DNA of 64,000 nt from Stenopsyche tienmushanensis. Lineage: Eukaryota > Arthropoda > Insecta > Trichoptera > Stenopsychidae. The position numbers and the translations under genes are program-made. Where the stretch lies: assembly GCA_008973525.1 (NCBI GenBank), contig WACJ01000355.1:186001-250000 (forward strand). The letters run 5' to 3'. Positions 1 to 11,490 of this stretch are shown here, piece by piece. Each line of letters starts with the position of its first letter. Positions within the stretch are counted from its first letter, which is position 1. Under the pieces are notes generated by a model. It had not been told where the DNA came from. It saw only the letters and a list, made by a program, of their open reading frames with translations, and searched no databases.

Positions 1-620
1 AAATTTTTCTTCAGTTCGTTAGCAAATCTCTAGCTGGCATTATTGCCTCGTCGCCCAACGTTCCACATTAATAAACTCTTCCAAACAAACTTTTCTCATA
101 TCTGACCGCCTCTGCTTGCTACACACTTGCCAACGAAACAAATTTCCACAGCGGCTCTGTTTTTCAGCGCTTCCGCTCTCTTTCGGGCGTACCCATACGA
201 ACACGTCCGTATTTACACAAATACGCTGACGCAACAATGATGGATGTCGAAGTCTGCGCTCATTTCGCGAATTCATTTCAGGGCGGGATCAATGCTGTTT
301 TTTTAAGTCAGTTGACGTGAAAGTACGGCGCTGTTGACGAACAGGTAATCTTTAACGAAATCCGATATCACGTTGGGTATATTTGCGCGCAATCACACTC
401 TGTCAATATGGCTCCATTTTCCTCACACTTGTTACAGAAGCGGCGAACACCGCCGGTATTCTGCTCACTTTGGTCGATACTCGAGTCGTTTCAGATGGAA
501 ACGTGGAAGGTAAAAACGATATGTCAATATGAACCGGTCTTTCTAAAAGACGCCGTTTATGTAATACAACCCCCAAGGAACGAAAAACCACGGAAAACTA
601 TTCCGCCCTATATAGTCCAT
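1..620. other. Mixed-composition, CpG-containing block; candidate regulatory or exon-edge sequence
   Basis: This stretch has more C, G and CpG than the AT-rich sequence that follows. Open frames of 60-80 codons occur on both strands, but none has a recognisable domain and they overlap one another, as expected by chance in less AT-rich DNA. It could be the edge of a promoter or untranslated exon of a gene outside the window, or an enhancer. Nothing seen decides between these. Confidence 0.25.
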
Positions 621-1550
621 TGATTGGTAATTCATCTCAGGCTCTGTACAAGAAATACTGCAACTATAACGAGATTTTTCACTTAGACAATCATCATTAA
701 AATATGTCAATTGAAAGAATAAATATAGGACGTTATAATGCACGATACCGACAATAAGTTTGGAAACGCCTAGCGAAATAGTATTTAATTTTATGTTAAG
801 AAAATATGATAATCAACCCAAAATATATTAACATTTGACAACGGATTTTGCAGCTTAAATTACTCGATTTGCAACCAAAAAAATTTATAAGTTTTAAAAA
901 CATAAAAATAGTCCTTTCCTAATCCTTAATCGTTTGTGGAAACTAAATGAGAATTCACCACATGACAAAATCTTTAGGGGGGGTCTTTTGTACGTAGCAA
1001 AAGACTCAAATTCTCTGATCAAAAATTTTCTATTCATGTGTTAAACATCGTGTATATTTTTGAAATAAAAGATTTTCCATACTGAATTTGTTGTAAAGAG
1101 TATGATTATTGTGTTTGTGCCAATAGTGCGCATATTCATGGTGTAATTAGCTGATCAGATTCAAACAGTTCAAAATAAAATACACCAGTGATACTTGTCC
1201 TAAAGAAAACCATTCCCCCCCCCCCCTTTCAAAAAATTATTTTTGATATAAATATCAATTTTTTTATTAATTTTTGGTCTCACTTATATTTTAAATAATT
1301 AATGGAGTCGACTTGGCTGCGGGAACAAGTGTTCTTTCCGCCGGATTCCCAGTAGTTTCGTAGCTGGGTGTCTCTCTCCATGAAAAAACTTGACCAAGAA
1401 CCTCGATTTTATATTATTATCTGGCCATCTTCTTCTTCGTTCTCGGACTTCTTGCGATCCGATAATGAACAGACTTGCATAAGATCGTCTATCTTGAAAC
1501 TTATACGCAGGAAGGGATGCAATCTGGGGATTCTAATCGATAGAAATTAT
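621..1550. other. AT-rich spacer with a C homopolymer
   Basis: AT-rich sequence with no recognisable gene. It contains a run of 12 C at 1215-1226 and several A/T homopolymers. A CAATAAGTTTGGAAACG-like string near 752 resembles CAATAAGTTTGTAAACG near 20554, a possible short shared repeat or transposon end too small to classify. Confidence 0.5.
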
Positions 1551-1553
1551 TAA

Positions 1554-2250
1554 GGGGGGAAACCAGTTTAGGAGGCAGATTTTTTAGTGTTTTTCGTGAT
1601 TTTTTTTAACAGGGAAAAAATAATTAGATTTTGTCTATACTTTGAGAATATCTTATTAATACTTTTAAGTACATCTGAATTTTTTTTAAATTCATTTCCG
1701 CTGGAAATATCCGTGTTATAAGCTTCTATAAATGGAAGGTCGCCATCAGAGTTTGCTATTGGCGGTAATCGTACAAGTCACAATTTTTATTAAATATTAA
1801 TACAATATTAATAATATATTTTTTTAAGAATATATACTCAGTTTTGATTTAAAAAAATAAAAATTACGTGTTTTAGTAGTGTCTTAACAAAATGTTACGA
1901 TTTTTTCCATTCTTTTGCACCTTCTTTGCAATAAAAATCACACTTTAAACAATAATATTATCCCAGAATTAGCTATATGTTCATTAGAATTAAGTATAAA
2001 ATCTTTATACAAATATTTAAAATAATTGGTTAAGAACTTTTTGAGTTAGAGTTCATGCCAGTTGAAAAAAAGTTTCGAGAAAAGCGCGTTAGAAAGTACG
2101 CGATTTGCGTTCACTAAATTGCTCATAGCATCGGAAAAAATCGGAATTTTGTTGTGAAACTTTGAAAACATATTCTTGAATAGTTTTACTAATAATTTAT
2201 AAAATAAAAAAAAAATCGATTTTTCGAACCGTCTAAACTGGTTTCCCCCC
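1554..2250. mobile_element. 697-bp inverted-repeat element (MITE A, copy 1), piggyBac-like TTAA type
   Basis: The left end GGGGGGAAACCAGTTTAG is matched exactly in reverse complement by CTAAACTGGTTTCCCCCC at the right end, giving an 18-bp perfect terminal inverted repeat. The left end is preceded by TTAA (1550-1553). The right flank reads TGTG, so the target duplication is not intact here. A second, shorter copy at 18197-18580 shares the ends and an internal block around GGAAGGTCGCCATCA (near 1736), and has TTAA on both sides. The interior is AT-rich with no transposase, so this is a non-autonomous element. TTAA flanks suggest mobilisation by a piggyBac-type transposase; that is inference. 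Confidence 0.8.
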
Positions 2251-3003
2251 TGTGATTGTTACCTAGCCTACATATTATATTAAAATAATAAAAAAATACG
2301 ATAGATTTCTATGATATTAAATATCAATAGACATAATATGCGTAAGAATTAAACAATGGCTTGATTGCAATACAAAAAACAACAATAGTAATTGTTCAAT
2401 TATTAAAAAAATATGTCAATGTAACAGCTGACTTCTGCATACATTTATTATCACGTTAAAAATGTATTGGAATATATTTAAATACGTATTTCTTTTCCTA
2501 AAAATGGAAGCGTTCAGCAGCTTCAGCATTCAATGGATTGATTGGTTTCCACCATTTATTTCATACTGAAAATCTTTAATCGAAAAATATTTTTATTTGT
2601 TATATTTTTCGAATTTATTTCATAGAGAGTCTATTGAAGATCGTGGCAGAAATTGTTGTGTCGGAGCAAAGCTCGAGTTTCGTTTTCACCTCAAGGTGAT
2701 ATATTTTCCATCTGGTTTGCGCCTCCATATTGAGTTTTCCGAGTTGCTTTTTATTTGTCAGCCGGCACTGCTGGCGCTATAAACTCAAAGGTTAGTTTTT
2801 TTTTTCTTCCGGCAAACATCGAGGATGACTTCTTTTCACCCCCGGCCAAACATAAATAAATATTTTGTCACCCGTTTCTCACAATCGCATGAGTCCACCG
2901 CATGCAGCCTCTCGCAATTAATATAAAATCGAAAATTGTACTCGCATTCAATCTTTGAAAGACGATTTTACTTTTGCCATCCAATTACGCGCAAGCAGTT
3001 AAT
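2251..3003. other. AT-rich spacer grading into mixed sequence
   Basis: No gene is recognised. The first half is strongly AT-rich. From about 2640 the composition becomes more even, with a 61-codon frame (2597-2782) that matches nothing recognised. Confidence 0.4.
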
Positions 3004-3031
3004 TTCCCGGAAAATTTATTAGGGTTTTCCC
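3004..3031. promoter_or_regulatory. STAT-like and Rel-like motif pair
   Basis: TTCCCGGAA (3004-3012) fits the palindromic STAT pattern TTCNNNGAA. GGGTTTTCCC (3022-3031) fits a palindromic NF-kB/Dorsal-like site. The two lie about 10 bp apart in mixed-composition sequence. Such motifs occur often by chance, so this is a weak candidate without conservation or binding data. Confidence 0.2.
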
Positions 3032-3654
3032 TGTGATGGATTTCTTCATTATTTTTCGGCCTTGTCAAACATTATTTCTTTCCCTTTTACGGAATCCTAT
3101 CTTCCGCTTCAGGCACTGGTATTTAATGAATCTAATAAATACGCAATTTGTTCTTTTACCGAGCAAAATGCGTGTACTGCTCCTATGAATCCGCGTTGTA
3201 TCGACACTTGGTCGACAATAAATGTTACTTATGATGACAAAGCTGCGTGCTAAATCTCAACAAAGGCACTAGCTTCTCATTTAATATAGACATCCAAAGA
3301 ACACAGGAACATTCCAATTATATGGTTAAAACATAACTCGTTTAAAATAAAGCCAAGAGTAATCTAAAAATGTAAACAATTCTTTCTAATAACAAAAAAT
3401 ACATTCAAATAAGCTCTAGGTTTCATGCATAATGATAATGATATTTTCATTAATATCAACGTTAAAAAATTGAATGATGATTAATCCTTCCACAATTCTA
3501 AAACTTCTAAGATATAGTAGAAAAATTCTGCACAACCAAAAACTATTTAGGATATGATTAAGGATATGGGACCCTTCACTGACCCAAGCTGTCCCAATTC
3601 GTCCCGTTATTCGCGCGCGTATATATATATATACGCTCTGTTCGTGGCCGCGAG

Positions 3655-3958
3655 AGGAGGGGGGGGGGGGGCTTTTCGACCTTATTGAAGTCATAAAAGG
3701 CCCCAGGAGTGCATTTTTTTTCAAAATTTATTGCAAAACGCTCTAAAGTTGAAGGGAGTGGCCACAAGGTTTCCATGTCCAACCGGTCCAAATTTTGGAC
3801 CGCTGACACAACGAAATAGCGCCTCGCGATTGGACGACATGCCCATATATGTCCAAAGAACATGATCTGCGTCCATGAACGGATCGAAAAAAATAACCGA
3901 ACTAATAAATTTGTGAGACTAGAATCGTTTCGACCCACCCAATAATTTAATAAGCCGA
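3655..3958 (-). repeat. Dispersed repeat F2, minus-orientation copy
   Basis: Read on the minus strand, this block shares an ordered series of blocks with 10403-10625 on the plus strand: a GTCAGCGGTCC core, a GGACC(G/A)GTT segment, a CTTTGTGG/CTTGTGG block and a CTGGGGCCTTTTAT block followed by a C-rich run. The order and spacing show a common repeat. An open frame covers it (3576-3938, minus) but the protein has no known domain and the frame is not kept in the other copy. A G13 run (3659-3671) and a short AT/GC microsatellite (about 3613-3634) mark its edge. The end of the 10-kb copy has a hAT-like terminal sequence nearby, so a non-autonomous hAT element is possible. Confidence 0.6.
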
Positions 3959-4099
3959 TTTTCCATCAAGGCCGTTCGATCATAAATAGAAGCGTTAATA
4001 ATGGATTATCGCTATTTTGCACTCGATCTACTAAGGACTTAAACGTCAAGAAAATTAGATGGTTCGAATTAATTAATTATATCGGGACGCTATGCCTGC

Positions 4100-4640
4100 C
4101 AAAAATTATCATTTCGTTTATTAAAACAAAACACGGCGCGGCATAATTGAATGCTGTTCGTTCGCGGTGATTTTGTTTGGCGCAACCGATAGCCCAGTCG
4201 GTAAACAATAGGTCGTATGCATATTTATGAAGCTTTCAATGACAACAGATGTATCCTATGGTGGCAGACTCTCCAATAAAACATTTTTGACAGTGCTGAA
4301 AATCTACCACAGCTTTACAATATTTCGAGAGAAGGGAGATTAAAATCTCACAGGAATTAAAATCGAGCAAATCCGGCCATGGTCCGATTTTGTGTATAGG
4401 TCAGGAAAATCGAGAGATTTTCCGAACCCGGCGTATTTTATTCTGATACATCAAATCGCCGATGTATGAACGGATAAGCATTTCGTCTTCGGTGCCTTCG
4501 AGGTGTTATTAGCGGTTACAAAATCTCCGGGTCACACATCCATCATCCAGATATCGTTTAGGTCCCCCTTCTTCCCATATCGGCTTTATACTTTCCAAGA
4601 CTTCGAATATCCCTTTAATGCTGCCTACTCTTATTGCGTA
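4100..4640. other. Mixed-composition island; candidate regulatory sequence
   Basis: The island is less AT-rich than its surroundings, with several CpGs and an ATGCATATTTATGA string near 4216 that combines an octamer-like core with a TTTATGA caudal-like core. No coding signal was recognised. Calling it regulatory is inference from composition alone. Confidence 0.2.
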
Positions 4641-4889
4641 ACTTTCGATGTGTAAATCGGGTGGCTCGGCTCGCTTGTGCTTCTTCAAACATTAAAATCG
4701 ATGACAAAAATGCTAGAGCGTATTGTGCAGTATTATATGATACAAAGAATTGGCATTTAGCGTTCACAATACGCTCTAAAATATAGATTTTGTGCTTTAA
4801 AAGCTCAACATCTGATACAAAAAGTATACACATTCGGAGGACCGGAAAGGAATCAAAATTTGAAGAGGTATCATTTAAAAAACCAAATT

Positions 4890-5220
4890 TTTATTGAGAC
4901 GCGGTTCATGAGACACATATCTTACCATTAATGTAAAAAAAAACAATATTATGTAAAAAAAATCAATGGTTATTATGGGTCAGGTGACTATTTTTACCCC
5001 TAAACCATCGTTGAATATTAAAAAGATTCTTCACTGTGTATAGTGAAAGTATCACTGGATTAATTTATTTTGCTTAAATCTAGCCAGATAATCAAAGCAA
5101 TATTATACTGCCAATCATAAAACGAACGAAACAAAAACTCATGAAAAACATGTTTTTCTAGGAAAATTTCGATGTTATTGTTCCACTGGATGATAATTGC
5201 AGCATCCCATAGCAGGACAC
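4890..5220 (+). pseudogene. Mariner transposase fossil (M1), middle part
   Basis: Across frameshifts and stops the plus strand reads KNQWL near 4965, then TPKPSLNIKKILHCV (about 4996-5040), then a GLIYFA-like stretch followed by PDNQSNIILP, and finally PLDDNCSIP near 5190. This is the known order in mariner transposases: the KxxWL region, TPKPxLHxKK, VWWDxxGxIYFxLL, PxQTINxxLYC, and the HDNxxPH block that carries the second catalytic aspartate. Two W codons have become stops (TAG, TGA). The KNQWL block resembles the one at 29.2 kb, so M1 and M5 are probably related. It cannot encode active transposase. Neither end is defined. Confidence 0.65.
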
Positions 5221-5229
5221 CGTATGTTC

Positions 5230-6400
5230 ACATTGGCTTCATTATACATTTGCGTATGAATAATTTATTCCCCATTGTTAGCTATGAGTTTTGATCAAAT
5301 GAGATAACTGCTAAATATTGCTCCAAGTTGTTCACATTCGCTTATACATCATATTATTCCCTCATTCAATTTAATTTATAATATCTAATACTATTGGTTT
5401 TTTGGGTAAGATAGCAGCGGTAGATTTTGCAAGAAATACTGGTTGGTCGATAACGTGCATAATTTGATGATTTCATAAATCGATTTATATCATCAACAAT
5501 TTCAAGCATTTATTTCCTAAATGGTAAATTTAAAGTCAAACTAATTGTTTGTTTAGTTTTCGAATCATTTTAGTTGAATTTTGAAATGAAAATAATCGGT
5601 TTCATTAGAATATAATTCTCTAATTTGAAATATTCAATACACATTTGCAAATTTTTTTTTTTTGTGTATAAGAGGATTTTTTTTAACTTAATATTTTTTT
5701 TTAAATTTAAAATATGAGCAATATTAAAAATATTAAATGTTCTATAACATAAAATAGATAAAAATCAAACAGTGCGAGATCCAGCTAATACATGCAACTT
5801 TTTTTTGTGCGATTTCGAAGTTATGCGGTTTTTTTAAAGCAATTTTTTTTTATTTCATAAAGAGTACGTATTGAGATATTTTGAATTAAATAGGGGTTAG
5901 CTATTTATTTAAAGCTATTTTAGCCGAGTTATAGCTATTGGCTGGTCCTACCATAATTAAATCTTTTAACGCGTTTTTCTCGAAATTACTTTTTTCAACA
6001 CGGTTGACATTATATCTCAAGTTTTAATTCTTCATTTTACTTCAAACTGGGTACAAATATTTTCTATATAACCCTCTATTATTCTAAGGACTATAGTGAC
6101 ATCTTTACTGATTATAAATTATATTATTGGAAAGAGAAAATCTACACAGAACAATGATAATATCGACAATTGGTATACTATTTCTTCCGAAGAAGAGAGC
6201 AATTTTGAGTCATATCAAAAATCGCAACGAAAATTATTATACAGCGATGATAGTTTTTAATTAAAATTATTAGTATTTCTCCAGTGCATGTCTGCCATTT
6301 GAGATGCCAGATATCAGAATACTTAAATTTTACCAATGATGCAAGATATCCTTTAAATGTTATCAAAAATGCTATTTTTAATCCCCATATTGTTTTTCTG
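5230..6400. other. AT-rich spacer containing one copy of a short dispersed repeat
   Basis: This is mostly AT-rich sequence with T-tracts and no gene. The stretch 5794-5835 contains TGCGATTTCGAAGTTATGCGG, a motif related to the repeat at 6405-6510 and, in reverse, at 22770-22890. Confidence 0.4.
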
Positions 6401-6404
6401 TTTT

Positions 6405-6555
6405 TTATTAACTTTTTTATGCGATTTTAGATACATTTTATATAGCTGTTTCAAAGTTATGCGGTTTAATATTGGAACGCATCTTCACTTTTTCTATGTA
6501 AGTCATAGCTTTTTTTTGTACGATTTTCCACGGAACGCATTTACCACACAAAAAA
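6405..6555 (+). repeat. Short dispersed repeat with AGTTATGCGGTTT core, inside a mariner fossil
   Basis: CTTTTTTATGCGATTTT, a TACATT block, AAGTTATGCGGTTT and TTGGAACG follow one another here. The reverse complement of 22770-22890 shows the same blocks in the same order, and 5794-5835 has part of them. A further GGAACGCAT block occurs at about 6530. The open frame on the opposite strand (6438-6707) runs from mariner sequence straight into this repeat, so one element has been inserted into, or recombined with, the other. The family is not identified. Confidence 0.55.
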
Positions 6556-6960
6556 GGTTTAAGTATATCCTTAAATTTTGTAGGCATCAATTTCACAAGA
6601 TTATATCGCGCGTTATCATGCTGGAGAGTAATGCTATGTCTATTTACCAAAGCTGACCTCTTTTGATACAATGCTGCATTCAATCTGTCGAACTGCTGAC
6701 GATGCACCTCTGCCGATACTCTCTCATCCTTTTTCCAATACTTTCAATCAAATGATTCCTTTAGAATTCCACCATATACACAAACGCATTTTATTGAATG
6801 CAGTGATCTTTTAGGGGTTGAAATAGCCTTTTGTCCACGGTTTATTCATTGTTTTATTTTCGTCACGTTTGAATAGTCAGCATTGTCGTCAAAGGGATAA
6901 GAGGGTTGATTTTTTTGTCTCATGCTGACGAACGAGTAGACGCTCACACTAGAAACTTCA
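6556..6960 (-). pseudogene. Mariner transposase fossil (M2), minus strand
   Basis: On the minus strand the frame reads HRQQFDRLNAALYQKRSALV followed by NRHSITLQHDNARYN. These are the mariner blocks QQLDRLNAALxQKRPALVNR and LQHDNARPH; the latter holds the second catalytic Asp (HDN). Upstream, in shifted frames, NVTKIKQ, RGQKAISTPK and LHSIKCVCVYGGI match the KRKxW, GQxPxSTPKPxLHxKK and VWWD region. After the KLMPTKFKDI segment the similarity stops abruptly, where the repeat at 6405-6555 begins; the HPPYSPDL block with the third Asp is missing. The fossil at 44.6-44.9 kb has nearly the same DNA in the CCTTTTGT...GTCACGTTTGAATAG segment, so the two are copies of one family. Confidence 0.85.
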
Positions 6961-7179
6961 AAGCACGTGAATACTACTGATGGAGACTATTTTGAAGATG
7001 GTGCATCGCAAAAACGACATTATTTATGTGTACCCCTAATGCCTAGTCAAAATTATTGTTAAATTGGCTAAAAGCCACTAATGTAATTATTGTTATACCG
7101 TTAAAGCTTTTCAATACAGAATAATTTTTCAAAAATGGTCTACCGCTCAAAAATGAATAGAATTAGGTGTTAAAATTCA

Positions 7180-7860
7180 GCCGGCAGTCTGCGCCACCGG
7201 ATATTACCAGCTATATGTTACAGGCATACACATTATCATTGGATTTGGCGGATGATCTCGAGAGTTGACTTCACCCCTTGGGGTGTGCAGAAACAAATAT
7301 TGCTTCCCTCGGCATTTAGGGAAAACATAAAACGTGAGGAAGAGGCAATTTACCTATCGTATCCTTTCTGCGCATAAATTCGCGTGTTTTTCTTTATTCA
7401 ACATACTCGCGCCCCTGGTATATTTAGAGTAATGCAATCTGCATAATATTGACACGCATTAACCTGTCTGCGTATGGGGGGGAGCCGAACACACGCAATG
7501 CGAAAACCATAAAAACCAATGATATCATTACTCGGGAAAATCGTGTGAATAATTTTCCGACGATCGGTTCGATTGTGCGTAGTTTGAGGTGGCGGGTGGG
7601 TGTTCGTGCAGAACAAAGTGTAGTTTGTCGGTTTAACACGAGGCTGACCTTCGACCGTGGGGCACGTCAAGTGAAAATCCATTTTATAGGTCAGACACCC
7701 TGCACCACTATGCTAACAATTATAATCGCCACGACCTGCTTGACCTACCTACAAGACATACTCATTAACCTTAATTATGGCTCACTTCGCTGCCAACTTC
7801 TTCGCTCTTTTCCCAATTTGCCAATTATACACAGTGCGTAAGTTTAATGTCGATGCTTAA
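7180..7860. other. Mixed-composition island with overlapping open frames on both strands
   Basis: Composition is more even here, and open frames of 94 and 71 codons (minus) and 130 codons (plus, 7449-7841) overlap. None shows a domain, signal peptide or motif that I recognise, and the overlap on both strands points to chance. A candidate enhancer or other conserved non-coding sequence. Confidence 0.25.
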
Positions 7861-8790
7861 GAGCTAATGTTGTTGAACAAAATTTAGAAGTATGCCTCGA
7901 GTTATGTGCGACGCGAAATGGGCCCCGAATAATGCCCGAGGGATTTTTTGTCGATTACAAAAATAAGTTACTTTTTTACCCATTCCATATGTTAGGCAAG
8001 AGTCATTAATTTCTAATACCAAGAAAATTGGGTCAAGCATAAAAAAATCAGCAGCTGCTACTGGAATCTTATGGCGTATATCGGACGATCTACGAAACAA
8101 TTTTCTGGCGAAAATGCAATTTAGATAGGCGAAATTATGATCGATGAAAATATAAACCAAGCTAAGTGTTACCAGTATCACTCAGTTGTGGCTTTCAATT
8201 TTTATTTATTTTATATTTATTTTTATTTTTACCCAATATACAGCAGATAATCAAAAATGGATCTAAACTTTCATAACTGCAATGTTTAAAATAAGTTTTT
8301 TTATACTTAGTTTTATCCAAAATTGGGATATTTTTAAAAACTGTGTCGTAAAATTTCGTCATTTAAACATCAATGAATTGTTCTTATCAAATAGATTACG
8401 TTTCCAACTGTATTTAGACTTATCTGTATGAATAACTTCTACAGATGCTCAGTTATTATATTATTAACCTCAGCTAGCTTGTTATTTTTAGCTTCCAGAA
8501 GCAAATTTAATATCGGGAAGAGAGCCATTTTATTTTTCCACAGTTCCAACATTCCCTTAAACGCTCTTAATTTCTCTGTTCGTCCAAGCACAGCCTTACA
8601 TGGAGCTTATTAAGCTCAGTAAATATATCCTGTAAGCTAAGTTCAATATCCAATTTTTGTTAGAGAACTAGCAAAGTCTAGCTTTAAATACCGCTCGGGC
8701 TATTTTGACATACGTATATTAAAATCAACATTTATAATTCATATGAATAAAAATAATATTATACCTCTATATTAATTATACAACGTTAAT
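7861..8790. other. AT-rich spacer
   Basis: I see no gene or repeat that can be supported. Open frames of 61-105 codons are present but unrecognised. Confidence 0.4.
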
Positions 8791-8799
8791 AATGAACGT

Positions 8800-9190
8800 A
8801 CTATTATTGGCACGCCAATTAAATCAGCAAACTCGGCCCTTAATTATTTTCGCCACATAATTTGACATATCGTCATCGTGTGGGGCATATTTAAGCTTGG
8901 AATAATTCAGGCAGATTTTCGAATAATAAACCCCTCGCACCCTTTTAAAATACATTTTGCAAACAAAGATCATGCTTGTTACGCCCTCACGCATCCACGA
9001 TGCTAATTCGATTTGAACCTCGTTAACATCTGACGAGATCCGTATTAATTATTGACAGCCCGTGTTTACGGTGTTTTTTCCACGAAGCATGAAATCTGTC
9101 ACGTAGCGTAAATATTTTTCCAGTCAAAGGCGAAATAATTACGTCTTATAACACGTTCCGAATCAATGAGTCAATCATTGTCAATTTGTC
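8800..9190. promoter_or_regulatory. Candidate cis-regulatory island with TAATTA cores and an AP-1-type palindrome
   Basis: The block is complex in sequence and has repeated homeodomain-type cores (TTAATTAT near 8838 and 9045, AATAATTACG near 9133). Its end has CAATGAGTCAATCATTG (9164-9180), where CAATGA and TCATTG are inverted and the middle contains TGAGTCA, the AP-1 consensus. No coding potential was seen. The call rests on motif density only. Confidence 0.3.
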
Positions 9191-9400
9191 ACATGTGTAG
9201 CTTATATTTTATTTCAATTGGATATAAAAATAAGGACAATTTCGTAGTATAAATAACGATTTATCACATATGAAAAGATATGCTTCTATCGAGTAAATAA
9301 ACATAAAATCTATATATAATAACTTTGATCCTACGTTATTATTAGAAAGATTCGGGTTAAAATCAAAAGAGAAAGATTATAAGTACATATTAATATTTCT

Positions 9401-9870
9401 GATTGATCATCTTGATCCAAGCTTATTCTGATTACCTGGATTTAAAAATAAAATACTGAGGCGCTTAAAACAAATTATAGAAAGCCGCCTATTTGCAAAA
9501 ATATGATTTTAAAATAATGATAATTTCGCCAATCCTTCATAGTTAAGCCATATGTGGAAGACAGATGGGAAGCCATAACATGAAAAATGCTTCCGCTAGA
9601 AAAATATCATATAAAGATCGTCTACATCCATTGATGGGTATGGTACTTTAAAGAGAAGAAGCTATTTTTCTAAATTTTCCACAACACTTTATAACAATTT
9701 TATGTTAGAAGATGATTTGAAATTATATAGACCTTTATATAAGAATTGGATCCGAAATAGTTGCAGATGCGATTTTAAAATAAAGATGAAATCATCATAC
9801 AAATAATTTGGCAATTATGAAAATTAGCATCACTAAACCAAAAGGTTACGAACGCTTTTGGACTAATTGA
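9401..9870 (+). repeat. Dispersed repeat F3, copy 1 (possible Tc1-like non-autonomous element)
   Basis: The order of blocks GATCATCTTGAT, ACCTGGATTT, AAAATACTGAGG, and TTTTAAAATAATGATAATTTCGC (near 9503-9525) recurs at 52104-52257 in the same orientation. Both copies are followed at a distance by a CTTTTGGACT string (9854 and 52337). ACAAACTTTTGGACTG at the second copy resembles the inner part of some Tc1-type inverted repeats. No transposase was seen. The length of the element is uncertain. Confidence 0.45.
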
Positions 9871-10191
9871 TTCCAACAAACAAATTAAATAAATTAGTTA
9901 TACCTTTATGAATTTTGCGTATTTTGACATCTTGTATTTTAACTCAATTTGTCGGATTTTCTTGTAGAACTATTGTTGAAGATTATTTTTATGCAACAGA
10001 TTTTTTTATTGTTAGATTATTTGAACTGAGAAAGAGATGACCTATGAACTTTAGTAACGATTCTCGAAAAGAATCCTTAATTCCAACGCCTAAGCCCGGA
10101 TTGACTATAAAAATGTTATTTTGTATGTTTGGTGGGATATGCGGGGAATAATTATTTATAAATTAATGATACCAGGATAAACTATAGCTGC

Positions 10192-10300
10192 CAGGGCCGT
10201 AATAAGGGGGTGGCAAAGCAGGCGACCGCCACGGGCGCAACTGGGCTTGGGGCGCAAAACGCAAAATATCGACTGATTTTTATTTTACTTGATCATTCTA
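10192..10300 (+). mobile_element. hAT-like terminal sequence
   Basis: CAGGGCCGTAATAAGGGGG followed by a GGCGACCGCC...GGGCGCAAC segment has the look of a hAT superfamily terminus: it begins CAGGG and is followed by a GC-rich subterminal region in otherwise AT-rich DNA. The matching opposite end was not identified with certainty. Repeat F2 starts about 100 bp further on, so both may belong to one non-autonomous element ending in the GCCCCC-rich segment near 10610. Confidence 0.45.
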
Positions 10301-10402
10301 CTTTACATAAATCAACACTCTGTTCGTTTTTATAATATATACTAAGTTTTCTAACCCCTCCCCCCCCCCCATCCCGCAATATTTTCGACCAATTGTAAAA
10401 TT

Positions 10403-10625
10403 TAAGCAACCCACCCGATCAGTCTTCTTCGGACAAATTCATTCTGTAATGAAAATTCGTAATCGTTCTGTAGACATCATGTCAGCGGTCCGAAAAGCGG
10501 ACCAGTTAGATGCACAGACTTTGTGGTCATTTCATCCTCTTTTTGTGGATTTTTTAGGGATAAATGAGTACCTGGGGCCTTTTATAATCTTTACAATCAT
10601 AGAAGCCCCCTCAGAGGTTAGCTTG
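10403..10625 (+). repeat. Dispersed repeat F2, plus-orientation copy
   Basis: This is the plus-strand counterpart of 3655-3958. Shared blocks in order are an ACCCACCCGA-type start, GTCAGCGGTCC (near 10481), the GGACCAGTT segment, CTTTGTGG, and CTGGGGCCTTTTAT (near 10572) followed by AGCCCCCT. A C-run (about 10358-10370) lies just upstream. The overlapping 77-codon frame is not shared with the other copy and is unlikely to be coding. Confidence 0.6.
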
Positions 10626-11009
10626 CATAGATTCCTTTATCTCAGATGTGAAGTGATGGATCAATGTTTAATTCTGAATTGATGCCAAAAGTCGGCCTTA
10701 TTGCTGTGAAAGATTGCCAAATACTCGATTAACGAGTACATCTTACGGTACTGTTATTGTTCCAATGTGAGCAAACACGGTACCTATCTTGCGCACAGCT
10801 TTCTCGTGTCCAAATCGGATTTCCACCTTTTCAGATCCATCGATTGAAGGACTGGCAAAGCGACGATTTTGTTTACTAAATACACGAATATTCTTGGGTC
10901 TCCCTAGCATAATGTCGTATACATGTATCTACATTTTCAAAAAAAATTGGCTTAACGGATTACCTCAAATTGTTTATGCTTCTATTCAATTGAATGATTC
11001 ATACATTTA

Positions 11010-11490
11010 CACATGAATATGGGAAAGCGTAGTCAGGATATATTACATCACGTGAACATCCAATATGTACTTTTGTCCTTTATCGAGGCCGTCAAATCTT
11101 CTTTCCCGCAAATCGATGAAAAGAATAGCGATTTTTCATCTCGGGAGATTTGTCCAATTTTCGGCAGAATCCACAAAAGGCCTTCTTTCATCCCCGAAGA
11201 GTGCCATAAATTTGCCGATTGAACCTGTTTGAAATTTGTAATGAATAGATCGACCGGCCGCAAATGTCAGTGGACGCTAATTAAACCCGGGGGCTATTTC
11301 GAGCGATCATGCCAGATACAGTGGGGGATGAATGGTGACATTTTTATCAAATAGTTGCAAACACTGGCCCAATGCCAATGTCTAATTAGATAAACAAAGC
11401 ACCAGGCCAAGTTAGACTATTCATAGCCAAGTGCCGCAAACTTTTAACACGGAGTAACAAATGATAGCGGTTGTATATTGGAAATACCAG
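11010..11490. promoter_or_regulatory. Candidate cis-regulatory island with a TCTAATTAGA palindrome
   Basis: Complex, GC-balanced sequence with a perfect TCTAATTAGA palindrome (11381-11390), the layout of a paired homeodomain site, and a further TAATTAAACCCGGG block near 11278. Short open frames on both strands have no recognised domain. The regulatory role is inferred from composition and motif content. Confidence 0.3.

Noticed and set aside
3576..3938. 120-codon minus-strand open frame
   Set aside because: It lies in dispersed repeat F2, ends in a microsatellite and G-run, and is not kept open in the other repeat copy.
7449..7841. 130-codon plus-strand open frame
   Set aside because: Overlaps two minus-strand frames of similar quality and has no known motif; probably chance in a mixed-composition block.
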